Source: Pantoea sp. Eser
GTDB taxonomy: Bacteria; Pseudomonadota; Gammaproteobacteria; Enterobacterales; Enterobacteriaceae
Assembly: GCA_009830035.1 (NCBI GenBank)
Contig: SZZY01000003.1
Coordinates: 372,001 to 436,000 of the forward strand
Length of the DNA: 64,000 bases
Reading direction: 5' to 3'
Shown piece by piece: positions 1 through 10,527 of the stretch (within the stretch, counting starts at the first letter, position 1; each line of letters starts with the position of its first letter). Below the pieces are notes generated by a model that was given only the letters and a program-made list of their open reading frames with translations, made no database searches and was not told the DNA's origin. A program made the translations under genes and the position numbers.

Positions 1-1122
1 ACACACCAGCAGGACGCAGAGAATGCGCCGGATAAGAACAGTCAGTCTGATGATAATCAGGATAATGACCAGCAGCCTGAACGCAAACGCCCCGGTAAAA
101 ATCCGTTGATAATTCTGGTCATTGTCGTGGTGGTGATGCTGATTGTCGGTTTCTGGTTCTGGTTCTCAACCCGTAACCAGGAGATCACCGATGACGCCTT
201 TACCGAAGGCGATGCGATTACTATCGCACCGAAGACTTCCGGTTATGTGGTTAAGCTGTTGGTTAAAGATAACCAGCGAGTGAAGAAGGGCGATCTGCTG
301 GTCGAAATCGATCCCAGCGACAATCAGGCGCAGCGCGATCAGGCCAAAGCCCAACTCGGCCTGGCGGTCGCGCAGCTGCACCAGGCGCAGGCGCAACTGG
401 CGCTGTCGCGGGTACAGTATCCGGCCCAGAGCGATCAGGCGTTAGCCGATCAGGCCAAAGCAGAAGCGAATCTGCTTAACGCGCAGGCCGATTACCGTCG
501 CCAGCGCGGCGTCGATCCACGCGCCACCAGCCAGCGCAATATTGACACCGCGGCGGCGCAGTTACGTTCTGCTCAGGCGCAGTTGCAGAGCGCGAAAGCG
601 CAGGTTGAAGTGGCGTCGCAGGTGCAGTTACAGATTCGCCAGCAGGAAACCAACGTTGAAGCGCGTCAGCAGCAGGTTGAACAGGCCAGAGCGCAGCTCA
701 GCACCGCCGATCTTAATCTCTCCTATACCCAGGTTCGCGCTCCGTACGACGGTTTTGTCACCAAGCGTAATGTGCAGCTCGGCATGCTGGTACAGGCCGG
801 CTCTTCGCTGTTCTCGCTGGCGTCGCCGGATATCTGGATTACCGCCAACTTCAAAGAGTCGCAGCTTGAGCGCATGAACCCGGGCGACAAAGTTGCGATC
901 ACCGTTGATGCCTGGCCGGATATGAAGCTGGAAGGGCACGTCGACAGTATTCAGATGGGCTCCGGTTCACGCTTCTCCACCTTCCCATCAGAAAATGCCA
1001 CCGGTAACTACGTCAAAATCGTGCAGCGTGTACCGGTTAAAATCGTGATTGATAAAGGTCTCGACCCGAATCATCCGCTGCCGCTCGGCCTGTCGGTTGA
1101 ACCGAAGGTGACGGTGGAATGA
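1..1122 (+). CDS. emrA: EmrA-type membrane fusion protein (5' end outside window)
   Basis: Periplasmic adaptor (HlyD family) linking an EmrB-type MFS drug pump to an outer-membrane channel. The frame is open from base 1, so the true start lies upstream; the first visible residues are a polar, Asn/Asp/Gln-rich cytoplasmic tail. One membrane segment follows at about visible residues 36-56 (rich in Ile/Val, ending GFWFWFS). The first lipoyl half-motif (near IAPKTSGYV), a long Ala/Gln-rich helical hairpin, the second half-motif (RAPYDGFVTKRNV) and a beta-barrel come next. The stop overlaps the emrB start as ATGA, implying translational coupling in an emrA-emrB-OMF operon. No lesion is visible in the part present. 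Confidence 0.9.
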   Translation, partial: THQQDAENAPDKNSQSDDNQDNDQQPERKRPGKNPLIILVIVVVVMLIVGFWFWFSTRNQEITDDAFTEGDAITIAPKTSGYVVKLLVKDNQRVKKGDLLVEIDPSDNQAQRDQAKAQLGLAVAQLHQAQAQLALSRVQYPAQSDQALADQAKAEANLLNAQADYRRQRGVDPRATSQRNIDTAAAQLRSAQAQLQSAKAQVEVASQVQLQIRQQETNVEARQQQVEQARAQLSTADLNLSYTQVRAPYDGFVTKRNVQLGMLVQAGSSLFSLASPDIWITANFKESQLERMNPGDKVAITVDAWPDMKLEGHVDSIQMGSGSRFSTFPSENATGNYVKIVQRVPVKIVIDKGLDPNHPLPLGLSVEPKVTVE

Positions 1123-2686
1123 GTGCCCCGCAGAGCTGGAAACCGGCCAGCAATCCGTGGCTGGTCGCGGTCACGGTCACCCTGGCGGTGTTCATGGAGA
1201 TCCTCGACACCACTATTGTCAACGTGGCGCTGCCGCACATCGCCGGTTCGCTCTCCTCCAGCTATGACGAGTCAACCTGGGTGCTGACCTCGTATCTGGT
1301 GGCAAACGGCATTGTGCTGCCGATCTCCGCCTTTTTCAGCCGACTGTTTGGCCGTAAGCAGTTTTTCCTGATCTGTATTCTGATGTTCACTATCTACTCT
1401 TTCCTGTGCGGCATCGCCACCGAGCTGTGGCAAATTATTCTGTTCCGCGTGCTGCAGGGCTTTTTTGGTGGCGGCTTACAGCCGGTGCAGCAGTCGGTGC
1501 TGCTGGACTATTTTAAGGCGGAAGATCGCGGCAAGGCGTTTGGTCTCTCCTCCATCGCCATCATCGTGGCGCCGGTTATCGGGCCAACGCTGGGCGGCTG
1601 GATCACCGATAATTACAGCTGGCGCTGGGTGTTCTTTATTAACATTACGGTCGGCGTGCTCACCGTGCTGGCGATCTATCAGCTGCTGGAAGATCCGCCG
1701 TGGGAGTGCAAATGGGCCAAGGGCAAACTGAAGATCGATTACATCGGTATCAGCTTAATCACCCTCGGGCTCGGCTGTCTGCAGGTGATGCTAGATCGCG
1801 GTGAAGACGAAGACTGGTTCGCCTCGCACTTCATTGTGCTGTTCGCCATTCTGGCGGTGATCGGTATTGTCGGGGCGGTTTACTGGCTGATGTATGCCCG
1901 CAAACCGGTGGTCGATATTCTGGTGATGAAAGACCGCAACTTCTGGGTTGCCGGGCTGCTGATGGCCGGGATGGCAATGCTCCTGTACGGCAGTTTGGTG
2001 GTTCTGCCGCAGCTGGCGCAGCAGGATCTGGGCTATACCGCCACCTGGTCCGGTCTGGTGCTGTCACCCGGGGCGGTGCTGATTGTCCTGACCATCCCGC
2101 TGGTGCTGAAACTGATGCCGATAGTGCAGACGCGCTACATCATCGCGTTTGGTTCAGCTGTCTGGCGGTGGCATTCCTCTACTCTTCGACCCTGACACCC
2201 GATGTGAATTTCACCACGCTGGTGCTCATGCGCAGCGCGCAGTCGATCGGGCTCGGTTTCCTGTTCGTGCCGCTCACCACTATCGCGTTCGTCACCATTC
2301 CGCAGCGGCTCAGTGCTGACGCTTCGGCGCTGTTTACCATGTTCCGAAACGTCGCGGGTTCGATTGGCATTTCATTATCGACCGCCGCCATCACCGAGCG
2401 CGAGCAGGTGCGATCGGCGCATATGGTGCATAACATGACGCCGCTCAACGAGCCGTTCAACATCACCGTGCAGCACTGGGCGCAGGCGATTCGCGACTTT
2501 ACCTCAGCGGTAGGCGATCCGATTACCTTGGCAAGCGGTCAGCTCTATCAGGAGATGATCGCCCAGTCGCGCATTCTCGCTTACATCGATGTCTTCTCAG
2601 GCCTGAGTATTGTCGCCCTGATTTTGATTCCATTTTGTTGGGTGCTGTCGCCGATTAAGAGCGAAGGCAGTGCAGGAGCACACTGA
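1119..2686 (+). pseudogene. emrB: EmrB-type DHA2-family multidrug MFS pump, frameshifted
   Basis: Fourteen-helix proton-driven drug exporter of the inner membrane, partner of the adaptor upstream. The N-terminal motif LDTTIVNVALPHI and the GWITDNYSWRWVF segment are typical of EmrB. The start ATG overlaps the emrA stop. The frame breaks near 2145-2160, where the sequence appears to have lost about 4 bp around a Phe-Gly-Trp-Phe site; the continuation (AFLYSSTLTPDVN onward) is one frame over and runs to the normal C-terminus at 2686. Upstream of the break the protein is 350 residues, about ten helices. If the frameshift is real, the pump is inactive while the adaptor and outer-membrane partner stay open. 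Confidence 0.85.
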
Positions 2687-2687
2687 C

Positions 2688-4220
2688 ATGAAGGTTATTT
2701 CTTCTCGCGGCCTGAAACCGTTGAGCCTGTTAACGCTGGCACTCTCGCTGGCCGGCTGCGCCGTCGGGTCAGATTATCAGGCACCGAAACCGGCGGTGCC
2801 CGGCAGCTACAACAGCTTGGACTCGCAGGAAGCGTCTAAGCCGCACAGTGCGGCGATCAACTCCCGCTGGTGGCGCAGCTTTAACGATCCGCAACTCGAC
2901 AGCCTGATCGCCCGCGCAATTGAAGGCAACCTGACGCTGCAACAGGCGGTGCTGCGCATTGCCGGGGCGCGTGATCAGCTGAGCCAGGCGCAGGGCGGTC
3001 TGTTTCCGAGCCTCAACGGTTCGGCCAAAGTCAACCGCCAGCAGCTCGGGCTGGAAGGCTTGCTGAAAGCCAATGGCGCCACCGATCAGCTCGACAGCAA
3101 CGTCGCCAGCCCGCTCAATGGGCTGACCCAGCCGGTCACCCTCTATCAGGGCAGTTTCGATGCCAGCTGGGAACTCGACCTGTGGGGCAAAGTGCGTCGT
3201 CAGGTTGAATCTGCCGATGCCCAGCAGCAGACGGCGATTGAGCAGCGCAACGATGCGCTAGTGTCGCTGGAAGCGGAAGTGGCGCGTGCCTGGCTGCAAC
3301 TGCGTGGCGCGCAAAGTACTATACAGACGCTGCAGCAACAGATTGATGTGGCGCAGCAGACCACCGAACTGACCCAGAGCCAGCAGCGTAACGGACTGGC
3401 ACCGTTAACCGATGTGGAAAATGCCCGCGCCCAGCTCAGTAGCCTGCATGCGCAGCTGCCGCAGTATCAGGCGCAGGCACGTCAGGCGATGAATGGCTTA
3501 GCGGTACTGCTGGGCAAAACGCCGGGCTCGCTGGATGCGGAACTGAGTGCGCCGAAAGCGCTGCCGCCGCTGCCGCAGTTTGTCCCGGTGGGAATCCCTT
3601 CTACGCTGGCGCGGCGTCGTCCTGATATCCGCCAGGCGGAAGCGACGCTGCATGCGCAGACGGCGGAGATTGGCGTTTCCGTCGTGCAGCTGTTCCCGAG
3701 CCTGTCACTGACCGGCCAGCTGGGCGTGCGCAACACCGACGTCAGCTATCTCGATAACTGGAGCAGTCACTTCTACAGCTACGGCCCGTCATTATCGATT
3801 CCGGTTTTTCAGGGCGGACAGCTGGTGTCGAGTGTCAAACTGGCGCGGGCGCAGCAGGCCAGTGCCGCACTCGACTATCGTCAGACGGTGCTGACCGCTT
3901 TACAGGACGTGGAGAATGCGCTGGTCAGCTACCGCACCGATCAGCAGCGGGTCACCGCGCTGGACCAGACCACCGGTTCGCTTCAACGCGCCTTCGATCT
4001 GGCCAGCGACAGCTACCGTCAGGGGCTCTCAACCTTCTTGGAGGTGCTGGATGCGCAGCGTCAGCTGGCGCAGGCTGAAGAGCAGGCCACCCAGGCGCGG
4101 ATGCAGAGCGCGCTGGATTTAGTCGCGTTGTACAAAGCGCTGGGCGGCGGCTGGGAAACCTATCAGAACGTCGAGCTGCCGCAGTATTCAGTCTTTGGTC
4201 CGGCGACAGAGGTGAATTAA
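2688..4220 (+). CDS. TolC-like outer-membrane efflux lipoprotein (NodT/OprM family)
   Basis: Outer-membrane channel of a tripartite efflux system, 510 residues. It has a signal peptide with lipobox (LAGC, Cys at about residue 23), followed by the conserved SDYQAPKPAVPGSY start of NodT-family factors. Two internal repeats (about 55-270 and 290-480) carry the usual motifs, including ELDLWGKVRR and the second-repeat LARRRPDIRQAE. The start at 2688 is preceded by AGGAG and lies just after the emrB stop, so it is the third gene of the operon. The reading frame is full length. With emrB broken, the channel may serve another pump or be on its way to loss. Confidence 0.9.
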   Translation: MKVISSRGLKPLSLLTLALSLAGCAVGSDYQAPKPAVPGSYNSLDSQEASKPHSAAINSRWWRSFNDPQLDSLIARAIEGNLTLQQAVLRIAGARDQLSQAQGGLFPSLNGSAKVNRQQLGLEGLLKANGATDQLDSNVASPLNGLTQPVTLYQGSFDASWELDLWGKVRRQVESADAQQQTAIEQRNDALVSLEAEVARAWLQLRGAQSTIQTLQQQIDVAQQTTELTQSQQRNGLAPLTDVENARAQLSSLHAQLPQYQAQARQAMNGLAVLLGKTPGSLDAELSAPKALPPLPQFVPVGIPSTLARRRPDIRQAEATLHAQTAEIGVSVVQLFPSLSLTGQLGVRNTDVSYLDNWSSHFYSYGPSLSIPVFQGGQLVSSVKLARAQQASAALDYRQTVLTALQDVENALVSYRTDQQRVTALDQTTGSLQRAFDLASDSYRQGLSTFLEVLDAQRQLAQAEEQATQARMQSALDLVALYKALGGGWETYQNVELPQYSVFGPATEVN

Positions 4221-5091
4221 CCTTCAGGCGGTGGCAGAAAATCGGCTGCACCGCCGCATTATTGTCACCGACGCCGCTGTCTCAGGCGGTCACTATTCCC
4301 CATATTTTGCGGTTCTCTGCGTGATAACCCGTTGAATAGTCACTGTTCACTTCACTTTTGCTGCCCGCACGTCAGCGTAAATAAAACAGGATTAATGTCA
4401 GGGTTATTATTCAACTTAGCCGCGGTTCCGCGCCGGCTATTATTTATCTGAACAGAATAAATAGCGTTAGCGACGGCCGACTGGCCGCGCAGACTTTCTC
4501 TGTTTTTATTCACAGTCACGTTTATCAACGTCGGGTACCTAGGCTGCCAACGCGCCTGCTTAATAGGCCCGATGCGCCGGTCAAATTTGTTAACCTGCCG
4601 CAGACCGCCTGAGGATTATCTGACGACCTGCGTCTGGCAGAACAAATTTTTAAACCACTCGCAAGCATTAATAAAAAAATGCGCTAGCGCGGTGATCCTT
4701 TTGCGCTATTAGGGTGCGCAGCTGCGGCTGTTTTTAGCCTTAATTTGTAAACTATTGTGACTGAGATCCAAATTCAGAGCGCGGTTAATCTTGCCGTTGT
4801 ACTGCATCGACCACAAATAAAAAGCAGGGTATCAGACGATTTTTAACCGGGTTCGCTGGCAGTCGTAGCGGGCAGCCGATGCCTGTAATCGATTCCAGCG
4901 ACAGAAGTAACACGCCGTTCAGTGTTAATTCAGCGTTAATAAAACGTCAGGAATTAGCCGTTCAAATTCGGCTGGCGTTTATGAAATAACATCTAAGGAT
5001 TATCTGGAGCGTAAAAATAATTTATTTTTTTATTTGAATTAGGTAATCTTGTCGCTACAGTTTTATTAATTCCTTAAACAAGGACATTGTG
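4221..5091. other. 870-bp gene-free region before hns
   Basis: No supported coding sequence was seen on either strand. The first 30 bases hold an imperfect hairpin (arms about 4225-4231 and 4247-4253) that could end the efflux operon but lacks a T-tract. The last 150 bases are AT-rich (poly-A/T runs around 5015-5040), as expected of an hns promoter and leader. The rest may be the remains of lost genes; nothing recognisable remains. Confidence 0.5.
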
Positions 5092-5493
5092 ATGAGTGAC
5101 GCATTTAAGGTTCTGAATAATATTCGCACATTACGTGCCCAGGCCCGTGAACTGCCACTGAGCGATCTTGAAGAGATCCTCGAAAAATTAAACGTTGTGG
5201 TCACCGAGCGCCGTGAAGAAGCGGAAGCAGAAGAGACGCAGAATCGCGAAAAAGAAGAAAAGCTGTCGAAATATCGCGAAATGCTGCTGGCTGACGGCAT
5301 CGATCCTAATGAATTATTAGGTGCGCTGGAGACCGGTAAAAAACGCACTAAGCGCGCCCCGCGCCCCGCTAAATATTCTTATACCGACGAAAACGGTGAG
5401 AAAAAATCCTGGACTGGCCAGGGCCGTACCCCGGCAGCGATTAAAAAAGCGCTGGATGCCGGTAAAAGCCTGGACAGTTTCCTGATCGATTGA
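5092..5493 (+). CDS. hns: H-NS family nucleoid-associated DNA-binding protein
   Basis: Silencer of AT-rich and horizontally acquired DNA, 133 residues (H-NS is about 137). The N-terminal oligomerization helices ([13 protein letters not shown], residues 9-21; [14 protein letters not shown]) are followed by the second dimer site ([16 protein letters not shown]), a basic linker ([13 protein letters not shown]) and the DNA-binding domain with the TGQGRTP loop near residue 105. ATG 5092 is chosen over the adjacent GTG 5089 because AGGA lies 7 nt upstream. It may be the main hns or an H-NS/StpA paralog, since in E. coli hns is not next to ybiT. It is intact and is the probable silencer of the AT-rich island at 18-25 kb. 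Confidence 0.88.
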   Translation: MSDAFKVLNNIRTLRAQARELPLSDLEEILEKLNVVVTERREEAEAEETQNREKEEKLSKYREMLLADGIDPNELLGALETGKKRTKRAPRPAKYSYTDENGEKKSWTGQGRTPAAIKKALDAGKSLDSFLID

Positions 5494-5516
5494 TCGACAC
5501 AATCCTTGTAAGTGGG

Positions 5517-5550
5517 AGCCGGGGAGCCTTGATGGCCCTCCGGCTTTTTT
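5517..5550 (+). terminator. Rho-independent terminator after hns
   Basis: A GC-rich stem (AGCCGG at 5517-5522 pairing with CCGGCT at 5540-5545, extended inward) is followed by six T. It lies 23 nt after the hns stop. Confidence 0.85.
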
Positions 5551-5671
5551 ATTTCTGCCGCGATATCAATCATCCCACCCGCAATCCGCGGCTTAGACTG
5601 GCGTGCGCTGCGTCACATTTGGCATAATAGCTGCCGTTTTTCTATCCACTCTGTTCACAAAGGTCAATGCC

Positions 5672-7266
5672 GTATTAGTTAGCAGTAATATCACCATGCA
5701 GTTTGGCAGTAAACCACTGTTCGAGAACATCTCAGTTAAATTTGGCGGCGGTAATCGTTACGGTTTAATCGGTGCGAACGGCAGCGGAAAATCCACCTTC
5801 ATGAAGATTTTGGGTGGCGATCTGGTGCCTTCAGGCGGCAACGTCTCTTACGATCCCAATGAGCGTATCGGTAAGTTACGTCAGGATCAGTTCGCCTTTG
5901 AACAATATAGCGTGCTGGACACCGTGATTATGGGTTACCATGAATTATGGGAAGTTAAGCAGGAACGCGATCGTATTTATTCTTTGCCGGAAATGAGCGA
6001 AGAGGAAGGCTATAAAGTTGCCGACCTTGAAGCAGTTTACGGTGAAATTGACGGCTACAGCGCTGAATCCCGTGCCGGTGAGTTATTACTCGGCGTCGGT
6101 ATTCCGGTTGAGCAGCATTATGGCCCGATGAGTGAAATTGCACCGGGCTTTAAATTGCGTGTCCTGCTGGCGCAGGCGCTGTTCTCCAATCCTGATATTT
6201 TGTTACTGGACGAACCCGACCAACAACCTGGATATCGGTACTATCCGTTGGCTGGAGCAGGTGCTGAACGAACGCGACAGTACCATGATTATCATTTCGC
6301 ACGACCGTCACTTCCTTAATATGGTCTGTACCCACATGGCTGATTTGGATTATGGCGAGCTGCGGGTCTATTTCGGCAATTGTGACGAATATATGACCGC
6401 AGCGACCCAGGCGCGTGAACGTTTGTTAGCCGATAATGCCAAGAAAAAAGCGCAGATTGCCGACCTGCAATCTTTTGTCAGCCGCTTTAGCGCCAACGCC
6501 TCTAAATCCCGTCAGGCAACCTCGCGCGCAAAACAGATGGATAAAATTAAACTGGATGAAGTAAAAGCCTCCAGTCGTCAGAACCCGTTTATCCGTTTTG
6601 AGCAGGACAAGAAATTGTTCCGTAATGCGCTGGAAGTGGAAGGCTTAACCAAAGGCTTTGATAACGGTCCGCTGTTTAATAATTTAAACCTGCTGCTGGA
6701 AGTGGGCGAAAAACTGGCGGTGATCGGGGCCAACGGTATTGGTAAATCGACCCTGCTTAAAACGCTGGTCAGCCAACTCAGCCCGGATAGCGGCAGCGTT
6801 AAATGGTCAGAAAATGCACGTATCGGTTATTTACGCGCAGGGTCACGCCGAAGATTTCGCGAATGACCTGACGGTATTTGACTGGATGAGTCAGTGGAAG
6901 CAGGCTGGCGATGATGAGCAGAGCGTGCGCAGTATTCTTGGCCGCCTGTTATTCTCGCAGGATGATATTAAGAAACCGGCCAAAGTGCTGTCCGGCGGTG
7001 AGAAAGGTCGCATGCTGTTCGGTAAGCTGATGATGGAAAAACCGAACATCCTGATTATGGATGAACCGACTAACCATCTCGACATGGAGTCAATTGAGTC
7101 ACTCAATATGGCGCTGGAGATGTATGAAGGGACGCTGATTTTCGTTTCACACGACCGTGAATTCGTCAGCTCGCTGGCGACCTGGGTGATGGAAATCAAA
7201 TCGGATCGGGTGGTGGACTTCACCGGCAACTACGAAGATTACCTGTGCAGTCAGGGCATCGTCTGA
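5672..7266 (+). pseudogene. ybiT: ABC-F ATPase YbiT, start codon lost and two frameshifts
   Basis: ABC-F proteins bind the ribosome and have two ATP-binding domains and no membrane part. The expected start [19 protein letters not shown] begins here at GTA (5672), with AAGG correctly spaced upstream, so a GTG start has probably become GTA. The first domain keeps Walker A (GANGSGKST) but shifts frame within the Walker B DEPTNNLD region by one extra C at 6215-6217. The second domain has its own Walker A (GANGIGKST), then shifts by one extra T near 6829-6832. The C-terminal LSGGEKGRM signature, DEPTNHLD and SHDREF are all present in the third frame. Length and content otherwise match YbiT (about 530 residues). 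Both indels lie in short homopolymers. Confidence 0.9.
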
Positions 7267-7272
7267 CAGCGG

Positions 7273-7302
7273 ACGGGGTAGCGCAGGCTACCCCGTTTTT
7301 TT
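7273..7302. terminator. Terminator between ybiT and moeB (convergent)
   Basis: A perfect 10-bp stem (ACGGGGTAGC at 7273-7282 with GCTACCCCGT at 7287-7296), a 4-nt loop and seven T on the plus strand. It sits between convergent genes. Confidence 0.85.
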
Positions 7303-8062
7303 ATCCGTGCTGCGTGCCACACACTTCGCACTGCGCGTCCTGCGCCACCTTCACGCTCCGGAACTCCGCGCTCAGCGCATCGTACATCAGCAATCGGCTG
7401 GTGGCGGGCGTACCGTAGTCCGCTAACAGCTTAATCGCCTCCATTGCCTGCATCGCGCCAATCACGCCAACCAGCGGCGCCATTACGCCCGCTTCGACAC
7501 AGCTCAGGGTTTGTTCGCCAAACAGCCGGCTGATGCAGCGATAGCAGGGCGTACCCGGCTGCCAGTTAAATACGCTGATCTGGCCTTCCATCCGAATCGC
7601 TGCGCCGGACACCAGCGGCGTCCGTTGCTGACGACACAGTCGGTTTAGCTGCTCACGCGCCGCCACATTATCGGTACAGTCCAGCACCACCTGCTGTTGG
7701 GCGATAAGCGTCAGCAGTGCTGCATCGTCCAGCTCGCCGTGGATCGGCTGTAGCTGGCAGTGGGGATTCATCACGGCCAGGCTTTGTGCGGCGGATTCAA
7801 CCTTGGCACGGCCAATATCCGCATCATGATGCAGGATCTGCCGCTGCAGATTAGAGTGTGACACGCTGTCGAAATCGAGCAGCGTCAGCGTGCCGACCCC
7901 GGCCGATGCCAGATAAGGCGCAGCGGCACAGCCCAGCCCACCCAATCCGACAATCAGCGCCTGACTGGCTTTCAGCCGTTCTTGGCGGTCAAAATCGAAG
8001 CCACGCAGCACGATCTGCCGGTTGTAGCGCAGCATCTCTTCATCGGTTGGCTCAGGCAGCAT
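7301..8062 (-). CDS. moeB: Molybdopterin-synthase adenylyltransferase
   Basis: Activates the C-terminal Gly-Gly of MoaD by adenylation in molybdenum cofactor synthesis; cytoplasmic E1-like enzyme. 253 residues against 249 in E. coli. It shows the ATP-binding GLGGLGC loop (about residue 41), LLDFDSVSHSNLQRQ, LDCTDNVAAR and the two zinc Cys pairs CYRC and CEVC. It begins directly after the moeA stop (TAA then ATG), so the two form a moeA-moeB operon. Intact. It is a useful reference for the decayed ThiF-like enzyme at 21-22 kb, which belongs to the same superfamily. Confidence 0.96.
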   Translation of the reverse strand: MLPEPTDEEMLRYNRQIVLRGFDFDRQERLKASQALIVGLGGLGCAAAPYLASAGVGTLTLLDFDSVSHSNLQRQILHHDADIGRAKVESAAQSLAVMNPHCQLQPIHGELDDAALLTLIAQQQVVLDCTDNVAAREQLNRLCRQQRTPLVSGAAIRMEGQISVFNWQPGTPCYRCISRLFGEQTLSCVEAGVMAPLVGVIGAMQAMEAIKLLADYGTPATSRLLMYDALSAEFRSVKVAQDAQCEVCGTQHG

Positions 8063-9298
8063 TTACCCCTCCAGCAGCGCATTAAACGGCTCTACCTCGA
8101 CCCATTCACCCGGCTCAACGTTACCGCGATCGCGTTCCAGCACGATAAAGCAGTTGGCCTGCGCAAACGAGCTGAAGACGTGCGATCCCTGCATGCCGGT
8201 GGTTTGCACTTCCAGTTCGCCCCCGGCATTTTGCCGCAGCACGCCGCGCTGAAAATCGAGCCGGCCAGGCGTTTTTTTCAGCCACGACGCGCTACGCACC
8301 TTCTGACGGGGCGGCAGCGCGGCTTTCTTCTGCCCGGTTAAAGCGGCTAGCAGCGGTTGCACCAGCTGATAAAAGGTGACCGCAGCAGAAACCGGGTTGC
8401 CCGGCAACCCGCAGAACCAGCTGCTGGCGAGGCGACCAAAGGCAAACGGCTTGCCGGGTTTGATCGCCAGCTTCCAGAAACTGATGGCACCGAGCTGCTC
8501 CAGCATGCTTTTGGTGAAATCGGCTTCGCCCACCGACACGCCGCCGGTACTGATGACCACGTCAGCCTGACGATCGGCCTCCTCAAACGCTGCACGCAGC
8601 GCCGTAGGATCGTCCTTAATAATGCCGAGGTCGATCACCTCGCAGCCCAGTTTGTGCAGCATCAGCGACACCGCGAAGCGGTTGGTATCGTAAATTTGTC
8701 CGGCCGCCAGCGGCTGACCGACCGGCTGCAGCTCGTCGCCGGTAGAGAAGATTGCTACCCGCAGTTTGCGCAGGATCTCAACCTGCGCGATACCGAGCGA
8801 AGCCAGCAGCGGCAGCTCAGCCGCGCCGAGCCGCACACCGGCTTCCAGCACCACGTGGCCAGGCTGGATGTCGTCACCGGTCAGGCGAATATTTTGTCCG
8901 GCGCGTACCGGCGCGGTAATCACAATCGCATCGCCACGGGTTTCGGTCTGCTCCTGCATCACCACCGCTTCACAGCCTGGCGGCAGCGGGGCGCCGGTCA
9001 TGATCTGCACCACGCTGCCCTCCGGCCATTCGCCACTGAACGGTGCACCGGCAAACGCTTTACCGGCAACCGGCAGCGGCTCACCGCGGCTGACGTCCGC
9101 CAGCCGCACCGCGTACCCGTCCATCGCTGAATTATCAAACGGCGGTACCGCAATTTGCGAGGTAACGGCCCTGGCGGTGATCCGCCCAACCGCTTCGGTC
9201 AGCGGGACGCTCAGCGAGTCAGTGATCGGCGTCAGCTGCGCCAGCATTTTTTGTTGGGCCTCCTCAAGGGAGATCAATCCTGCAGTAAAGCTTTCCAT
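8063..9298 (-). CDS. moeA: Molybdopterin molybdenumtransferase
   Basis: Inserts molybdate into adenylylated molybdopterin, the last step of Mo-cofactor synthesis. 411 residues, the usual length. Motifs: [14 protein letters not shown] near residue 53, [23 protein letters not shown], and the MoCF-domain [11 protein letters not shown] and GLPGNPVSA. The start is preceded by a purine-rich stretch, and a 265-bp AT-richer gap to iaaA on the other strand carries both divergent promoters. Intact, with moeB immediately downstream. Its retention suggests that a molybdoenzyme is still in use. Confidence 0.96.
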   Translation of the reverse strand: MESFTAGLISLEEAQQKMLAQLTPITDSLSVPLTEAVGRITARAVTSQIAVPPFDNSAMDGYAVRLADVSRGEPLPVAGKAFAGAPFSGEWPEGSVVQIMTGAPLPPGCEAVVMQEQTETRGDAIVITAPVRAGQNIRLTGDDIQPGHVVLEAGVRLGAAELPLLASLGIAQVEILRKLRVAIFSTGDELQPVGQPLAAGQIYDTNRFAVSLMLHKLGCEVIDLGIIKDDPTALRAAFEEADRQADVVISTGGVSVGEADFTKSMLEQLGAISFWKLAIKPGKPFAFGRLASSWFCGLPGNPVSAAVTFYQLVQPLLAALTGQKKAALPPRQKVRSASWLKKTPGRLDFQRGVLRQNAGGELEVQTTGMQGSHVFSSFAQANCFIVLERDRGNVEPGEWVEVEPFNALLEG

Positions 9299-9563
9299 GG
9301 TTATTCCAGTTGGGTTATCTCAGATGCTGCTTATTATGGTGGGATTTGTCCGCTGAGTCACATCTGTATCCTTCTCTGCTTTCCGCCTGGCGCATGTCTG
9401 CCACTAAAGTGAAATATGGCCGGGCTAAAAGGTTATAACCATCGGAACAGTTTCTTCTTTACAACACTTAGCAGGCTTTCTATAGTCAAAAATTACCAAA
9501 AATGGATGAAAACCATTCTAAATCAGTGTTTTTCGTGCTGATGCAACCACAGGGCAGAGCGTT

Positions 9564-10518
9564 ATGGTCAAAGCAGTGATCGCCATTCATGGGGGAGCGG
9601 GCGCAATTACGCGCTCAGCGATGAGCGTCGAAAAGGAGCAGCACTATCGTCAGGCCCTGCAGGATATCGTGACGCATGGTCAGCAGATGTTGGCTCAGGG
9701 CGCCAGCGCGCTCGATGCGGTAACAGAAGCGGTGCGCCAGCTGGAGGAGTGTCCGCTGTTCAACGCCGGCAAAGGCGCGGTGTTTACCCATCAGGGCAGC
9801 CATGAGCTGGACGCCTGAGTGATGGATGGCCGTACGCTGGACGTCGGAGCCGTGGCGGGCGTCAGCCGGGTTCGCAATCCGGTGCTGGCGGCGCGCGCGG
9901 TGCTGGAACAGAGTCCGCATGTGCTGTTTATCGGCGAAGGCGTAGAGCAGTTCGCCGAGGCGCAGGGCCTGCAGCCGGTGGCGGCAGATTACTTCTCGAC
10001 GCCAGAACGCTGGGAGCAGCTGCAGCGCGCATTAAACAGCGATGAAGCGGTGCTGGATCATGATGGCGCTGCCAGCGGTGACGATCCGCTCGACCCGGAC
10101 CGCAAATTTGGCACGGTGGGTGCCGCGGCGCTCGATCTTAAATGGCAATCTGGCTGCGGCGACCTCGACCGGTGGCATGACCAATAAACAGGCGGGACGG
10201 GTTGGTGATTCCCCGCTGCCGGGCGCGGGCTGCTACGCCAGCAACGACAGCGTGGCGGTCTGCGGCACCGGCGAAGTCTTTATCCGTACCCTGGCCGCCT
10301 ACGACGTGGCAGCGCAGATGCGTTACGCCGGCCGTACGCTTCAGCAGGCCAGCGTCAATGTGATTCACGATAGCGTGCTGGATCTGGGCGGCAGCGGCGG
10401 CCTGATTGCGGTCGATCGCGAAGGTAACGTGGCACTGCCGTTCAATAGCGAAGGAATGTACCGGGCGGTGGCACGGGTCGGCGAGGCGGCCGAGGTGGCC
10501 ATCTACCGTGACAGTTAA
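9564..10518 (+). pseudogene. iaaA: Isoaspartyl peptidase/L-asparaginase, one stop and one frameshift
   Basis: Ntn-hydrolase that cleaves isoaspartyl dipeptides and degrades asparagine after autocleavage before a catalytic Thr. The start MVKAVIAIHGGAGAI is typical. An in-frame TGA at 9816-9818 replaces a residue in the conserved ELDACVMDG segment. Further on, one extra A near 10138-10142 shifts the frame just before the catalytic TSTGGMTNK. The frame containing the nucleophile Thr continues to a normal end, 9 nt before the next gene, so this was the first gene of an iaaA-gsiABCD operon as in E. coli. Two independent lesions make the pseudogene call firm. Confidence 0.92.
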
Positions 10519-10527
10519 GGAGCAGGC

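Noticed and set aside
8357..9130. Long antisense frame over moeA, and similar long antisense frames over potG, rlmC, clpA and trxB
   Set aside because: They mirror codon bias of high-GC genes and show no protein family or start signal.
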